64,000 nt of DNA, taken from assembly GCA_037693485.1 (NCBI GenBank), contig CM075354.1, forward strand, positions 143,863,001 through 143,927,000, written 5' to 3'. Positions 1 to 13,401 of the stretch are shown piece by piece; within the stretch, counting starts at the first letter, position 1; each line of letters opens with the position of its first letter. The notes below the pieces were generated by a model that saw only the letters and a program-made list of their open reading frames with translations, did no database searches and was not told where the DNA came from. A program made the translations under genes and the position numbers. This DNA comes from Kitagawia praeruptora. Its lineage: Eukaryota > Streptophyta > Magnoliopsida > Apiales > Apiaceae.

Positions 1-46
1 TTCTAGACTTGCATTTGCCTTATGTCATTGTTTACATATTATGTAG

Positions 47-3000
47 ATGGCATCCGATCGTAGTTGGATCGGTCGTAATCGATATAATAAGGCGAAATAT
101 TTAACAAAAGAATACAAAATTTGTGTGGATAATTTCATTACATTTGCTATACAACATATGCAAGAAGAAGACAATGGCCTTATAAGATGCCCGTATAAAA
201 AATGTGGAAATTCTTGTTATAAGAATCCTTCTACCGTGAAAGTCGATTTGTATAGACATGGTATCATGCAATGGTACACTCGATGGGATTGTCATGGTGA
301 GAAAGATATGCCAAGGGTCGAAGTTGGATCGAGTTCTGCTAATGTTAATTACAGAGATGATGTTATGTATGATGCACATGATGATGATTTTCAAGATTGT
401 GAGGATTTTGAAGAAGAACCAAATGTAACAGCAAAAGAGTTTTATAGATACGTGAATATTGCTTCTGAACCAATTTATCCTGGCAATGTCAATTTCACAG
501 CATTTGAGTACGTAATAGAGTTGCTTGATTGGAAGAATAGGCATAATTGCAGTAATAATGCCTTTGATGAGTTGCTTCATCTCATTGGGTTAGTATTTCC
601 TGATGATCATAAATTGCCTGAGAAGTACTACACCGTGCGAAGGATGATTAAAGGACTGAATATGGAGTATGAAAAGATTGATGCTTCTGAGAATGATTGC
701 ATGTTGTTTTACAAGAAAAATGAGAATAAAACACATTGTGATATATGGAAAGGGGATCGATACAAAGTTCAAAAAGATCCTAAAAAATAAAAGATCCCAC
801 GAAAGATATTGCGATACTTTCCTATCACCATGAGATTGCAGCGTTTATACATGGCCGAGAAGGCTGCAAAATGTATGAGATGGCACCATGATAGAGTTGT
901 AGTTGAAGGCCAACTAAGTCACCCAGCAGATGGAGATGAATGGAAGCAATTTGATCGTAGATTTCCAAATTTTGCAAAGGAGATTCAGAATGTTAGACTT
1001 GGACTTTCTACTGATGGATTTGACCCCTTTCGTGGTGTACACGCTAGAGAGTATACAGTATGGCCTATGGTGATCTTTGTGTACAACCTTCCCCCATCTA
1101 TGTGTACTAAGGCTCCATACATGTTCATGCCCCTTCTTATCCCTGGGCCGACAGATCCGACAAAAGACTTTCATGTTTATCTTAGGCCGCTAATTGATGA
1201 ATTGAAAACTTTGTGGCATACAGGGGTGGAAATATATGACAGGTTCTCACGTACAAATTTTATGATGAGGGCGATGGTTTTGTGGACAGTTAGTGACTTT
1301 CCTGCACTTGCCATGCTTAGTGGATGGTCTACTAAGGGTAAGTTATCATGTTCAGTTTGCATGGGAGAGGTGAAAGTTAAACAACTCAAACATGGTGGTA
1401 AACCTACTTTTTATGGCACTGCTTGATATTTTTTGGAACCAGATGATCCCCTAAGAAGGAGTACCCGGTTTGGAGGTGTTGAGACACGATCAGTTTGTGC
1501 TAGACATTCTGGATTGTTTGCAAAGACTATGTGTGAGTAGATACAGTTTCCCCCATCGGGAAAGTCACTGTAAAGAAAACCGAAGGATTATGGTGTGACA
1601 CATAACTGGACTCACTTTTCTCCATTTTTCGGGCTTCCATATTGGGAGACACTGAACCTTCGTCATAACATTGATATTATGCACATTGAAAAGAATGTCT
1701 TTGACAACATATTCTACACAATACTTAATGATCCGAATAAGTCCAAAGATAACACTAAATCAAGAAAGGATTGTGAAGAATTAGGTGTGCATCGTGAGTT
1801 GTGGATTCAAGGTGTTGACACGAAACCACATGCACCATACGTGCTTTCAAGGGAACAAATTCAGAAGTTGTTCATGTGGATTGAAGCATTGAAACTTCCA
1901 GACGGGTTTGCCTCAAACATATCTAGGTGTGTGAATTGGAAGAATAATTGCATTCGAGGGATGAAATCACATGATGGTCACGTTTTCATGCAAAAGTTAT
2001 TGCCTATCATTTTGTCGTGACTTACTTCCGAAACATGTAGCTGATCCTATTATTGAGTTATGCAACTTCTTTCAAGATTTATGCTCCTCCAATCTCAAGT
2101 ACTCGGATTTGGAAAAAATGGAGAAAGATATAGTGAGGATAATGTCCAAACTTGAAACCGTTTTTATTCCTAGTCTTTTTGATCCGATGGAGCATTTGCC
2201 ACTACATTTAGCTACCGAGGCTAAGTTGGGTGGACCGACAAATTGGCGGTGGATGTATTTTGTTGAAAGATACTTGCACAACAATTGAAATTGAAAGTGG
2301 GAAACAAAGCTCGAGCCGAGGGTTCAATGGCACAACGTTACATTGAGGAGGAATGTGTTTACTTTTGCACATTATATTTCGATTCCAAACCCGAAATACT
2401 ATGTCAAAATGAGGCACCTCGAAAGATTTATGATACCGATTTGTTAGAAGTTTACACGTATCCAACACATCCTATTCTACGGAGTAGAGATAGAATCTTG
2501 AGTAATGATGAACATGAGCTTGTGACATACTATGTGCTTATTAATTTGCCGGAAGTTGGAAAGTACTTGCGGTAAAAACTTTTCTATACCATATTGATTT
2601 TAAAATTTTTACTTATAATATATATTTATTTTTGTTCAACTTAAATATGTAGTGGGTTACAAAAATTGGTGCAACAACATTATCCCCATCTCAACGACGC
2701 CGAAAAAGAGCAAGTTCAAAAAGAACAATTTAAAGATTGGTTTGAAAGAAGGGTATGTGTTTCCTTCTATACATAAACACATGTGCTCACACTTTTGCTT
2801 GTGTAATGTATTTGACACATTTATGTATTATCTTATTTTTTTCATATATTTTTTAGGTGCAAGATGATGAAAGGCTCAAGAACAAATTTATAGACCTAAT
2901 AAGAGGTCCGATGTATAAAGTGGAGTCTTATAATGGGTGCAAGTGTAATGGTTACAAATTTATTAGCGTAAATGCTAATGAGCTCACTTCACCAAATTCC

Positions 3001-3646
3001 GGCATAATTGTCATTGGTGAGAAATTTACTTTATTTTTAATATTGAAGTTGTATTTTTTATCATTTATTATTTGCATCCAAATTTAATTCTTTTGTAATT
3101 GTAGGGTATTCTTACAAAGAAAGTTATGGAAACTGTTATGGAAGAGTAGAAGAAGTTTAAAACTTCTCTATCACAACGGGCATCAAGTTATCCTCTTCAA
3201 ATGCCATTGGTATGATCACACGACACATGTTAAACTTGATAGACACCGGATGACTACCGTGGACGTCAAATCAAAGCTAAATGCCGAAGACGTGTTTGTG
3301 TTGGCTAGCCAAGCCCGTCAAGTGTATTATGCACCAAACATTTCAAATGCAAAATCATCTTGGTACACGGTTCTAACAATAAAGAGTCGAGAAGTTGATG
3401 AAAGCGTGTCAACCATAGAAAAGACCAAAATCAACGACGATGCTTTACAAAATGAAGTGTCGAATGCGTTGAAAGAGTTATTGTCCGTGATCCCTCGAAT
3501 TTTTTTGTTGATTTGAGGATGTTTGAAAATGATCATTCAATAGCTTACAACGAGGAAGAAGAAAGTCAAAAAAATATGGAAGATGGAATCGAGGAAGATG
3601 ACAAAGAAGAAAATGATGAATTAAGTGATAATGATGATTTAGTGTA
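47..3646 (+). pseudogene. CACTA TNP2-like transposase (Transposase_21), degenerate
   Basis: The order matches plant TNP2: an N-terminal transposase-associated region with a zinc-type CPYKKCGN motif (47 to about 300), the Transposase_21 catalytic region (about 660-2000, with LSTDGFDPF, the SDFPAL stretch and DIMHIEKNVFDN), a DUF4218-like part (2000-2575) and a DUF4216-like part (2652-3500) ending in an acidic tail at 3646. It begins just after a TAG acceptor at 44-46, so earlier exons lie upstream. Introns are visible near 2576-2652 and 2754-2856. It is broken by in-frame stops at 788 (TAA) and 1424 (TGA where the family usually has Arg, so probably CGA to TGA), further stops around 1540-1575, and frameshifts near 2015 and 2285. 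TNP2 binds and cuts the TIRs. This copy cannot make a full protein. Confidence 0.85.
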
Positions 3647-3811
3647 ATTTTTTTCTTATTTATTGGGAATGTATTCAAATAACTATTTCTTATTAATGTA
3701 ACTTCAAAATTTTAAAAGTTTATATTTTTTTACATATATACAGGTTGTTTTTTTTTTTTGATAAAAATATAGGTTGTTTTATTTTGCTCCAGGGGTTAGT
3801 GGAGTAGCTGC
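3647..3811. other. CACTA-1 spacer left of the solo LTR
   Basis: AT-rich, with two copies of AGGTTGTTTT around a T-tract (about 3743-3780). It ends in GCTGC (3807-3811), the left copy of the LTR target duplication. No gene seen. Confidence 0.6.
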
Positions 3812-6800
3812 TGTAACGCCCCCAGATCCGGGGTCAGGGATCGGGTCGTTACGGTCTCACATTCCATAAATAACACTTGTCTTGAGTCCAAAGTAAATAA
3901 GTAACATGATGTGACCCCCCAATAATATCCACTCACACACACACACAGTTATTGTCCCAGAGATGAAATTGAAATAAGACTTACATAAAAGGATTTACGA
4001 ATAAAAGTTATTACAATCCCAAAAGGAGTAACAACATAAGTTTAAAGTTCTTGCCGTTGATTAATATTATTGATACATATAATTAAACTGGAAGCAAAAG
4101 CTGACTATCCATGCTACCTCAGCAATGGTAGCAATTATATCAGCGGGGAGTCCTGTGGGCCGGGTAACCTGCTTGCGCCGAGTGCGCCTTATGCGAGCCA
4201 TGCGACCTAGTTGTTGTTGTGACATAATAATAAGCAAGGGTGAGCAATAGCCCACCAACAATAATATAGCTAAATAGTAATATATATGACAGTTCAAAAA
4301 TATATTTTGAAACCATATATGCCATGCATTAATGAAAAGAGTGCCAAATCAATATAAAGGATGAAGTTACAAGGTAACTCAACACATATATATTTCGTGG
4401 AAGTATATGCTATGTCATGATAAGCAAGATAGCATCATTTTCATAAAATAGGAACTTGCACGAAAGATATTGCAATTCCAGTTTTAAATACTTTTCAACT
4501 CTGCCAACCAAGATAATGTGCAGAAGATTCCAATCTCGGATGATGAACTAATACTGGAGTATTCACCGCGCCCACTGTTCCAATCCTTACGATGATCAGT
4601 CACAGATTGTACAGCTCAAAATAGTTTTACTACCGGTAGAAGGAAGAATCTGACCGATTTACTTGTCTACCGCCCTGCTAGATCTCCCCGGCCAACGGTT
4701 GGGCCAATGGGATGGACCGGCGCTACTCGGCCTCTTACACGACTCCTAGTTTGTATAACATCCATAAAATTGAAACGTAAAGATCTTCCCCCTTTCCCTA
4801 AGTGTAATACTTGTTGATAAGACTCCACAAAGTAGTCGTATCTAGTTGGAAAGGAAGCTTCACCAATATTTCCCAAGCTGTTGCTTGTTAATGGATATCA
4901 ACTTGTTCCAACGCTCTTACCCCTCGAATGATGAGTGGGTACGCAAAGGTTTAAATAGCAACCGAGTTGCGAGTGATAAGAATATCTTTAAAAATTTATG
5001 ACCGGGAAGTCACAAGATAAATAACAGCTCTCAAGTAAGGTCCCCTTATTATAGAATTGAATGAAGAATGAAGTTACTGAGAACCTTCCTTGATAATATA
5101 TTAATAATCATAAGACTCTGAATAATTTATATATAATATTCGAAGGTCGAATATACTGTGTGATTGAAGTAACTCATTTTTGAAACGAGTTCGAAGGATT
5201 AAATAAATATTCCAAGATTATTTATTAAGTCACAGATACTGAAAAAGTGTTGCTCGGAATGATCTTTGAATAAATAGTCAGAATAATATTCATTGAATGA
5301 ATAATGAATATTCAAATTAATTATAATATTTATTGATGAAATAATCATCAAACGGATATTTGAGATAATATTTATTGGATCAAAAATGAATATTCAACTT
5401 AAGAATGATACTTATTGATGAAATAATTATCGACTGAATATTTGAGACAATATTCATTGAATAAATAATGAATATTCGACTTAATAATATTTATAGAAGA
5501 AATGATTATCGAATGAATGTTTGAAATTATGTTCAATAATTGAATCGACTTTAAATGAATGTCGAAGATAATATTCATCGTCTCAAGGGAATATTAAAAT
5601 AATATTTATCGAATAACTAGAGTTCGAATCAATGTTCAACTATTATTTATAAAATAAATAGAGATTGAATGAATATTCGAAATAATATTCATTTAAATAA
5701 ATAAGGCTCAAATGAATATTAAAACAATATTCTTTAAATAAATAAACTCGAATGAATATTCAAAATAATATCTATTGAGTAAATAAGAATGATTATTCTT
5801 TAAGTAAATAACTTAACTGAGGGTTCGAAATAATATTCGAATATTAAATCGACTTTAGATGAATATTAAAGATAATGTTCATCGAATAATTAAATATCTT
5901 ATGAATAATCCGAATAATATTTATCAAATAATCTCAATGGAATATTCCAATAATATTCGCCAGATAATAAATGGGAAATATTTACTTAATTATTTTCCTC
6001 TGAAAATAATATCAATATATCAAGGAATAACGACTCCCGGTCTATGATCAAAGATTGAGATTCAACTGCCCTTCGCTTAAGGGTCTTAGAAATTTCCGGC
6101 TTATAACTGATATATTAACTATCTAGCTTTTAAGCCAACAGTAATTCAGGGAACAAGTATATCAATATAACTTTAAAAGTAGGCATGCATGCTATGGCAT
6201 ATGTATAACAGAAAACATATATATTCACAACAACAGTCTTTTAAAAAGGGTTTGAAACTTGCCTGTGAATCGAGTGCGGGTAGAGGTAGTGGTAGCGTGC
6301 CCCGGGTCAGCCTGGCGATCTATAAATAGCCAAGGTATTCGGGATTAACCACTTAACATATTAAGAAGGTTAAGTATACATTTTACTTAAGTCGAAACAC
6401 GTTTTCGAATTATCTCGTTATACACCTCTTAGTGTAACTCTTTTACCACCGATACGATTCGACATATGTTCGTTATTATGACATGTCATCATACCCACAC
6501 TTGGTACAAACTTAAGCCATGCAAGTTCTAAAGTCAATCATTTAAGAACCAAGATTGCACTACGAGTTTTATCGCCCGTTTTCTAAGTCATTTTCCAAAG
6601 TCATAACCAAGTATGTTTTTAGGGGTTCGTTCGCGTTTAACCTTGATTCGAACATTTTTATAAAATCAGAAAACGATCCATTTAACATGTGGTTTTCTCC
6701 CACACCTCCCTTTTTACCTCTAATATTTAATTATTAATATTCGCCACTGATTTCGTAATATTAACGGGATCCAATTTCAGTTACGAACTTTCGTTTACAG

Positions 6801-8511
6801 TTTCGAACCACTTTTACGAATTTAATCATAACTCCTAAACCGTAAGTCCGTTTCATACGAACTTTATATAAAAACGAAGCTTATAACATAATATAGCTTA
6901 TCATGGCAGAAATCGAAGCTAATCAGTGAGTTACATCTACTGTCAAGTTCATGTTCTTAAGGTTAACGAAATTTCGGCATTACGACGGCTATAAATCGAA
7001 TATTTCCAAATTCCAAACCTTCCAATAATCATAGTATCCACTCCAAACAACATATACATGATACATAACCATGAACTGAGGCCAAGAAATGCCTTTCCGT
7101 TCATCTAAACTATTTTTAACATTTACCAAAACCAAATCATAATCATGCTTATAATCATGCTTATAACCTACTAACAACATAACTAAACTTAGATCACTCA
7201 AGAACATGCATAAAACTCAAAGTAGATCCAGGGTTTCAAGTTGTTATACCTTCTTGAGAGTGTTTACTAGACTTTCTAAGCTTTGAATGATCCTTGGGAG
7301 TGCTTAAGCTTGCTAAAACAATCAAAAGAAACATGAAAATCAAAGGTTAGTTCATAAGAACACTATTCACCCTCCTCTTTGATGATTTTTTTGAAATTGC
7401 AAAAAGAAGATATTGAGGCTAGGATTTTTAGGAGATCATTTATATGAAATGTCAGTCTCACCATAAAAGTTTGGAGATCAAACAAAGAGTGGAAGATGGA
7501 TTTTGAATCTTGAATTCTTGAAAAAGCCGAATGGCTCTATAATGGAGAGAGGTGGTGTTTTTGCTTGTCTTCTCTTGCTTTGCTAGTGTTAAAATGAATT
7601 ATTGATGGGTTGTAGATAATATCTTGGCATAAAGCCACTTTAATAAAGTGATTTGGTCATTGCATGCATCACTTAATGGACAAGTGTTGGTTTTATGTGG
7701 TTGGATGAGATGATGATGCTAAAGTACTTGGTTTAATCTCTAATGGTTCTAGTTAATTAGTAATGTAACTAGGTTGGTTACTAGATATTTATCACTTGCA
7801 CATGCATGCATCTTGTTTCTTCTGCTTGATTCTTTGTCCGTTAATTGCTCAATTCATTGATCGTTCGAGGGAATAACTCATTCGTTTCTAGTTAGGGTTT
7901 TACCGAAAACCTTCTTAATATTTATAATACTATTCTCCATCTTTCTTGATACTTCTCGAATTTAAATTCTTTAAATCCCTTTAATAAGTCCTTAAGTTTG
8001 GCAGTGTCCAGGGAAATCTCGGGGAAAATAAAAGTGCTATTTTTCTGAATCCAACGCTTTTACATACACTTAATTTCCTCTTGGATCACTAATACGAACT
8101 CAGATTTTCGTTCTGAATACTTCTATATAGCGTCATCCAATAATATTCCCATCTCCACCAAAATCACTATTCACACTTTATTATTAATTTTATTCCTTAT
8201 AAAAAATGCCCTGGTCCTCTTTCGGGCGTTCCTTAACCCTTTTACGGAACCACTCGACTAATAACAGATATTGATTTGGATGACACAAGAATAATCTTTC
8301 TTGGAATAATATAACCTAGATCCCTAGGAGATAGATTATTCTTATCTATGCTGTTAACCAAAAGTATTCTTCATGACATATAAATATTTAAATATAAATT
8401 CATCCCATTCATTAAATAGACAGTCGTTACATCGCAGTCATAACCACTGCTCACTCCTATATTATTACATAAGAAAAATTTTTAATTCTATAAAAAATCT
8501 GGGTTCTTACA
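3812..8511. mobile_element. 4.7-kb solo LTR (or LTR-only derivative) with 5-bp TSD
   Basis: It starts TGTAACGCCCCCAGATCC and ends GGGTTCTTACA, so it has the TG...CA ends of an LTR. It is flanked by perfect GCTGC repeats at 3807-3811 and 8512-8516, the 5-bp target duplication of LTR-retroelement integration. No gag or pol homology is seen and neither end sequence recurs inside, so I read it as one very long LTR left by LTR-LTR recombination. A non-coding LARD-type derivative is possible but should show two LTRs. The left end can fold, with GTAACG pairing with CGTTAC about 30 bases later. LTRs this long are typical of some Ty3-gypsy lineages (Ogre/Tat-like); that assignment is inference. Orientation is undecided. 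Confidence 0.82.
5085..5990. repeat. Degenerate GAATATTC-type repeat field inside the solo LTR
   Basis: About 900 bases of very AT-rich DNA are built from variants of AATATTCATTGAATAAATAA and GAATATTCGA, with many short palindromes (GAATATTC, AATATT). Neighbouring copies at about 5280-5330, 5390-5480 and 5570-5720 are similar but irregularly spaced. There is no coding signal. Confidence 0.65.
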
Positions 8512-8555
8512 GCTGCTAGGACAAAATGTCTTTGGTCTGTTAATTTTGATCGGAT

Positions 8556-8745
8556 AAAGCCAAAACAATATGCTGGCTACTTTCGACTATATTCGGTTGA
8601 TTAACATAAATTCGACCGAAGTAAGCGAAAAAAGAATATCGCCTAAATTCGACCCTATGTGGTTGAATAAGCTAACTTCGACCGTTTAAAGTCAAACGTA
8701 TCTCTTACTATATAATATCGCTTTCCCCATTTTCCCACTTTCCAG
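8556..8745 (+). promoter_or_regulatory. Internal cluster of CACTA subterminal motifs with TATA-like box, upstream of ORF2
   Basis: TTCGAC(C/T) motifs recur at about 8580, 8606, 8650 and 8686, as in the right terminus. ACTATATAATATC (about 8709) is TATA-like, and a doubled TATCTCTCTCC pyrimidine patch follows (8759-8791). The first plausible ATG of ORF2 is at 8831. In En/Spm, the second protein binds subterminal motifs and acts on its own promoter. Applying that here is inference. Confidence 0.45.
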
Positions 8746-8830
8746 TCGACATTATTTCTTATATCTCTCTCCATTTCTTATATCTCTCTCCATAAATTAG
8801 GGTTTTGTCGCCTCAAGCTTAATCGAATCG

Positions 8831-11800
8831 ATGGAATCTCAAAACGGACAGCTGAACTTGACGGAATCTCAAAACGGACAGCAGAAGTCGAATCCAAAAT
8901 GAAATATCGACCTCGCGAAATTTGCACAGGTTTCTTCTTTGTTTTAGTCGAATTAGGAATTTATGCTATATTTTCTTCTTTGTTTAAGTCGAATTTGGGT
9001 TTTATCTGTTTAAATCGAATTAGGGTTTGTTTAATTTGGGTTCTATTTGTTTGATTTCTTCGATTATGTGTCTCCTTCTTGATTTTCACTGTGTGTTTAA
9101 GTCTAATTAGGTATCTGTTTAAATTGAATTAGGGTTTATTTAATTTGGGTTCTATTTGTTTGATTTCTTTGATTATGTGTTTAAGTCTAATTAGGGTTTG
9201 TTTAAGTCTAATGTAAAGCATGATACAAGTCTAAGACATATTCTATTCTTGTTTGCAGACATATACTTTTTAACTAGTAATGAATTATTGTAGATTACCT
9301 TTGTGAACGATCCAGTAGTGTAGATTGTTCTGTACATATACTTTTTAACTAGTAATGAAGTATATGTGGCCCTTACGTTGGTGTATCGTTCCTTTTTAGT
9401 CCAAACTAATGGAGTGGGGTTTTTAGTCGAAACCCCTTCTATAAACACACACTGCTAGGTTTAATAATATAGGTGTTGTAGGCTTGCTTAGATTTTAATT
9501 AGCAAACACACACACACAAAGATTGTTCATTATAATAGTTTAATTGTGATTTGTTTGTTTAAATTGACCTTTTTATAACGTATACTTGTTCTACAAACTA
9601 TCTGCTCTGTTTATACTTGTTCCAGTGTTTAAATCCCTATTTGCATTTTTTTGTAGGTGCACAGGCCCGGTCCTAATAAGGGTAAGGGTAGGGAAAACAA
9701 GGGCAAGGGTAAGGTCAGTGGTGTGTGTGATAAAGAAAGTATTATGAAAGAGGGACACAACAATAAAATCACTTATTCGAGGAAAAAACGCGATGCCAGC
9801 GAAGGTTGTTATTCGAAAAAACCAGCCGAGAATGAGAGACCAGTAGTGCATTTTATTAAACCAAAAAGGTAAGTTACATAATTGTAGATCCCCCGTTTCT
9901 TTTGTCTTTCTTATGTTTCTTTTGGTCACATATGTACTGTGTTCCTTTCATTTCTTTTGTAATATGTGTATTAATATTTGTCTTAATGTGACAGTATCAA
10001 GGAGGCTGAGGCCAAGCATACTTTGCAACATATTGTTTGAATGAGATGGGATGAACACACACTCAATAGCAAGGGATCGAGGCGTGAATCTTTTTACGAT
10101 GATTGCATCGAAAACTTTAGGGTAATTTTGATTATTGCAATTTCAATTTCAATTGCCTGTTCAATCATGTTTTCTATAGGCTTATTCATAATTTTGCATT
10201 GTTTTTTAATTAAGTAGTTGCTTGCAGTCATGATGTACATTACTGTGATGATAATGGGATGATCTTCGAATTATCTTGACTGCGGCTTATTCATAATTTT
10301 GCACTATTTTCTAATTAAGTAGTTGTTTACAATTCATGATGAATATGCTTAACTGTAATTAGGCATAAAAGCCTTACTGTTCTCGATAATTAAGCCTAAC
10401 TGTTCTAATTAAGCATAACACTGATTGATTTGGCAGGAATACTATAAGTATCCCGATGGAGTTGGGGAAACAGAAGGGGATAGGATTGGTGAGAGCACAT
10501 TTGAAGAAAAATTTCAAGCAATATCTGAATGCGGAGAAGGGCCGATTAGTTAAACAATTGAGACATTTGTTGGAGAGTGGATACACCAATGACGAATTGG
10601 ATTTAGAAGTTTTGAAGCCATACTACTATTCCAACGCGCATGGAATTCCATCTGTGAGTATTGGGGAACACTGGAGTTTGAAGTGAAGTCAGAACATGGG
10701 CTAAAAGCCCGAACGATGGTGGAATTTACCCCCGCACAGGGGCCATATCATATGATCAGCGGCGGGCGGTAAATATTTTTTTTTCTAGTTGAGTATTCAT
10801 ATTTTTGTTTAAAAACTGAAAATAATATGTTTCTTTTCCTTACAGGACATAGATGTTGAAAGAGAGGCAAAAGGAGAGATGCCTATCCTTGATGATGAAT
10901 TCATGGCTATGGTGTACGATCCTTGTGAACCAGCTGTGATAGAGCTACAGGTAAATTATGAGAATATAGTTGTCTGCCATGTTTCAGTTTATGTATTTAA
11001 TTCTATAATATTTGTTAATTAATAATTTTATTAGTTAATGGTTAAATTCATGAAAAGCTTATGGTTTTGTTAATAAGTTACTATAATTGAACTACATTAA
11101 TGTCCAGGTTTAAGTGTTGTAGTTTTTGTATGGGCTTTAAAAGAAAAGTGTTGTAGTCTAGGCTATGCAAAATCCAGTCTTCTTTTCTAGTTAAAAGAAA
11201 AGTGCTGTCATATTAAGACGTTCTTGGAGTTGCTCTGGATTTGCTATTTTCATTAAATCTTGTGTATTGCAGGAGAAAATAAGAAAGGTGCGGTCTGAGT
11301 TTACACTTGAGGAGGAGTCTGCTGATCGACCACCTTCTTTCTCCTGTACTCAAAAAGAACTACATCGAAAGAAGGACCTCATTGCGGTAGTGCAGGCTAG
11401 GCCGCCGAAGAAGGGGAAGATCATCCTTCATCCCCAAACCACGGTGGGAGAGCTTCTCGGAGCACGGGAAATAGCACAATGGGTCAGCTCACAGAAAAAG
11501 ACCTCTCATGATGTTCCGGATGACATTTTTCAGATGATGTCAAGGATTTTAGATGAGGTGAGGCAGATGGTCCGTTCCTTCCCTATGCATGAGGTGAAGA
11601 AATCTGATTTGGATGAGCGTGTGCGTAACTTAGCAGCTGCTGCGTTTCCGGACCCGAGCCAGCATATAATGCAATCACATTATACGCGGGCTGCAACTGG
11701 TTTGCTTTGCCAAATCCTGAAGGACAATGACAAGGTCATTGCAGAGGTTATTTTCTTTCTTACTTTTTTAAATATTATATGTAAAGCATAATGACCTAGT

Positions 11801-12529
11801 TCAGTGTTACAATATTGTCATAAAGTAGTAATAAAGTAGGATTTTAGTGTTAATATATGGATTTTATTAATTATCATACCACAATTGTTTACCACAACAT
11901 TGTATGTTATGAATATATAGGTTATATATGAGTAGAGTCGAACCTTCAAGTGTTCAGGTCTGCCTCATTAAAATCATATCGAACTTGAGCTTGGATTGAT
12001 ATTTATTAGTGTTAGTATTTGAGAATCTTTGATGAGATAATTCAGACATTATATTGGTGATCGGTTCTTATTTCTTAACTGTTCTAGCATAGCTATTTAT
12101 AAAATTCTTGCCAATGCATTGACCCCTCCTGATTAACTGTTTCATATGATTTGATTATATTCCGTTATACTTGCTATGCCAAAATGTGCAAACATTTCTC
12201 TTTTTTTGCCAGCTAGTCTATCATTTGTAAAAGAAGTGTACTTTCTGTTTTTATATACAATAAAAATTTACTATCAGACATCTTTTTGAACTATAGGTGA
12301 TACTTCATTGAATTTATATATTTCATGTATTCCATGATTTTCAGTATGTACTATAAATTCATCAGATTTCATTCAAACCTGATAAGTTATGATTTGAATG
12401 ACATTCAATGTGCGTGTGCAGGAGACTGTGCCAGAGAAGAACTCGTTTCTGCGTTTAGGAGACGTTCTTGGTGAAGACGTTGCTGGTCAAGACGTAGACC
12501 AGGATGCGTACCTGTATCCTCTATCTTAG
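8831..12529 (+). pseudogene. CACTA second ORF (TNPA-like, Ptta/En/Spm plant transposase family), degenerate
   Basis: A seven-exon model fits: 8831-8929, 9657-9868, 9995-10121, 10437-10768, 10846-10950, 11273-11746 and 12422-12529, with GT-AG borders visible at each. The first exon repeats a TESQNGQ-type peptide. Exon 2 is a basic PGPNKGKGRENKGKGK stretch. Exon 4 has the features of the plant Ptta/En/Spm domain (YPDGVGETEGDRI, KGRLVKQLRHLLE, DLEVLKPYYYS, WGTLEFEV). Exon 6 has a helical, coiled-coil-like region (DDIFQMMSRILDEVRQM). TGA stops at 8900 and 10038 and frame changes near 10487 and 10637 make it a pseudogene; the exon 4/5 junction is also out of phase. Such proteins bind the subterminal repeats during transposition. 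Family call by motif only. Confidence 0.65.
8960..9370 (+). repeat. Tandem duplications in the first intron of CACTA-1 ORF2
   Basis: GAATTAGGGTTT / TTTAATTTGGGTTCTATTTG recurs at about 9018-9060 and 9127-9170, giving an imperfect duplication of roughly 110 bases. CATATACTTTTTAACTAGTAATGAA occurs at about 9260 and 9335. The region is intronic leader, not coding. Confidence 0.6.
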
Positions 12530-13398
12530 GTCAAACATGTCCATTACTATGAACTTTATATATTTAGTATGTTAAACTTGGTCCCTGATGGGCTTTTGTG
12601 AAGTTGTATGCAACTGCTGTTGTACTAACTGATGTTAGTACTTTATTAATCTAAGGATTTGGTATCTATTTTTAGTCGTGTTATTTTCTTAGTACTTTTA
12701 TATTTGCGGTTGATTTTCTGAATTTTATTAGTACTGATTTTCTGAATTATTAATCAGTTAGTATTGATTTTAGTACTTTGTGAATGCCTGTTTGTCAATA
12801 CAGTAGGGGAACACTGAATTTGATGGGAACAAAAATCTTTATGGAATGATATAAACAACCAAAAAAAGTTGAATTTATTTAAAATAAAAAATAAAATGCA
12901 CATATATTCGACCATTTCCAGCCGAATGTAAGATACAAAAAATTTGTCTTGGCAATTAAATTCGACTAGATACTGTTGAAAGTAAATGATGACCCCATTT
13001 TGTCGAACATATAATATTTTAATACAGCTTCTTTAGGTCGAAAATATAATATATTACTTCCACTCTTAACGGTCGAATTTAGCAACCGACCCAACCTGGT
13101 CGAATTTAGTTTTACTGGGCGGGAGTTTCAAATTTCAGACAAAAATTCAAATTTTTAGGCGTGAATTTGGTTCGTTCTACGACTGACCATATATGGTCGA
13201 AAATAGTCGGTCAAAAATATTCGGTCGAATTTAAGCGGTTGAAAGTAGCTATTTTCGACCGTTTGCATTAATTTCGACCAAGCTAAAAACGACCAACTCT
13301 CAGTCGGTCAAAATTAGCTATTTTCGACCGTTGCCGGTCGAACTAAGCTAATTTCGACCATTTTAGTCCGGTCGAAATTAGCCAAATTTCCTGTAGTG
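12530..13398 (+). repeat. CACTA-1 3' region: spacer, subterminal repeats and right TIR
   Basis: 12530-12890 is AT-rich spacer with no gene. From about 12905 the motif TTCGACC or its reverse complement GGTCGAA recurs more than a dozen times, densest at 13190-13380. The element ends in CCTGTAGTG at 13398, the reverse complement of CACTACAGG. The next bases are ACC; the matching left target copy is outside the window. Confidence 0.8.
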
Positions 13399-13401
13399 AC
13401 C

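Larger units (their letters stand above)
1..13398 (+). mobile_element. CACTA-1, CACTA (En/Spm) DNA transposon, 5' end outside window, decayed
   Basis: The right terminus is visible: read inward from 13398 on the minus strand it begins CACTACAGGAAATTTGGC, and the 500 bases inside it carry many GGTCGAA / TTCGACC copies, the subterminal repeat type of CACTA elements. Two genes read rightwards: a TNP2-type transposase remnant (47-3646) and a second-ORF remnant (8831-12529). The body is split by a solo LTR at 3812-8511. The left TIR is not in the window. Both genes hold stops and frameshifts, so the copy is not autonomous. That the TNP2 part and the right part belong to one element is inferred from their order and orientation. 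They could be two elements joined by deletion. Confidence 0.8.

Noticed and set aside
5859..6047. Short ORFs inside the solo LTR (also 4067-4325, 6555-6737, 6989-7207)
   Set aside because: Low-complexity or AT-rich translations without family features; expected by chance.
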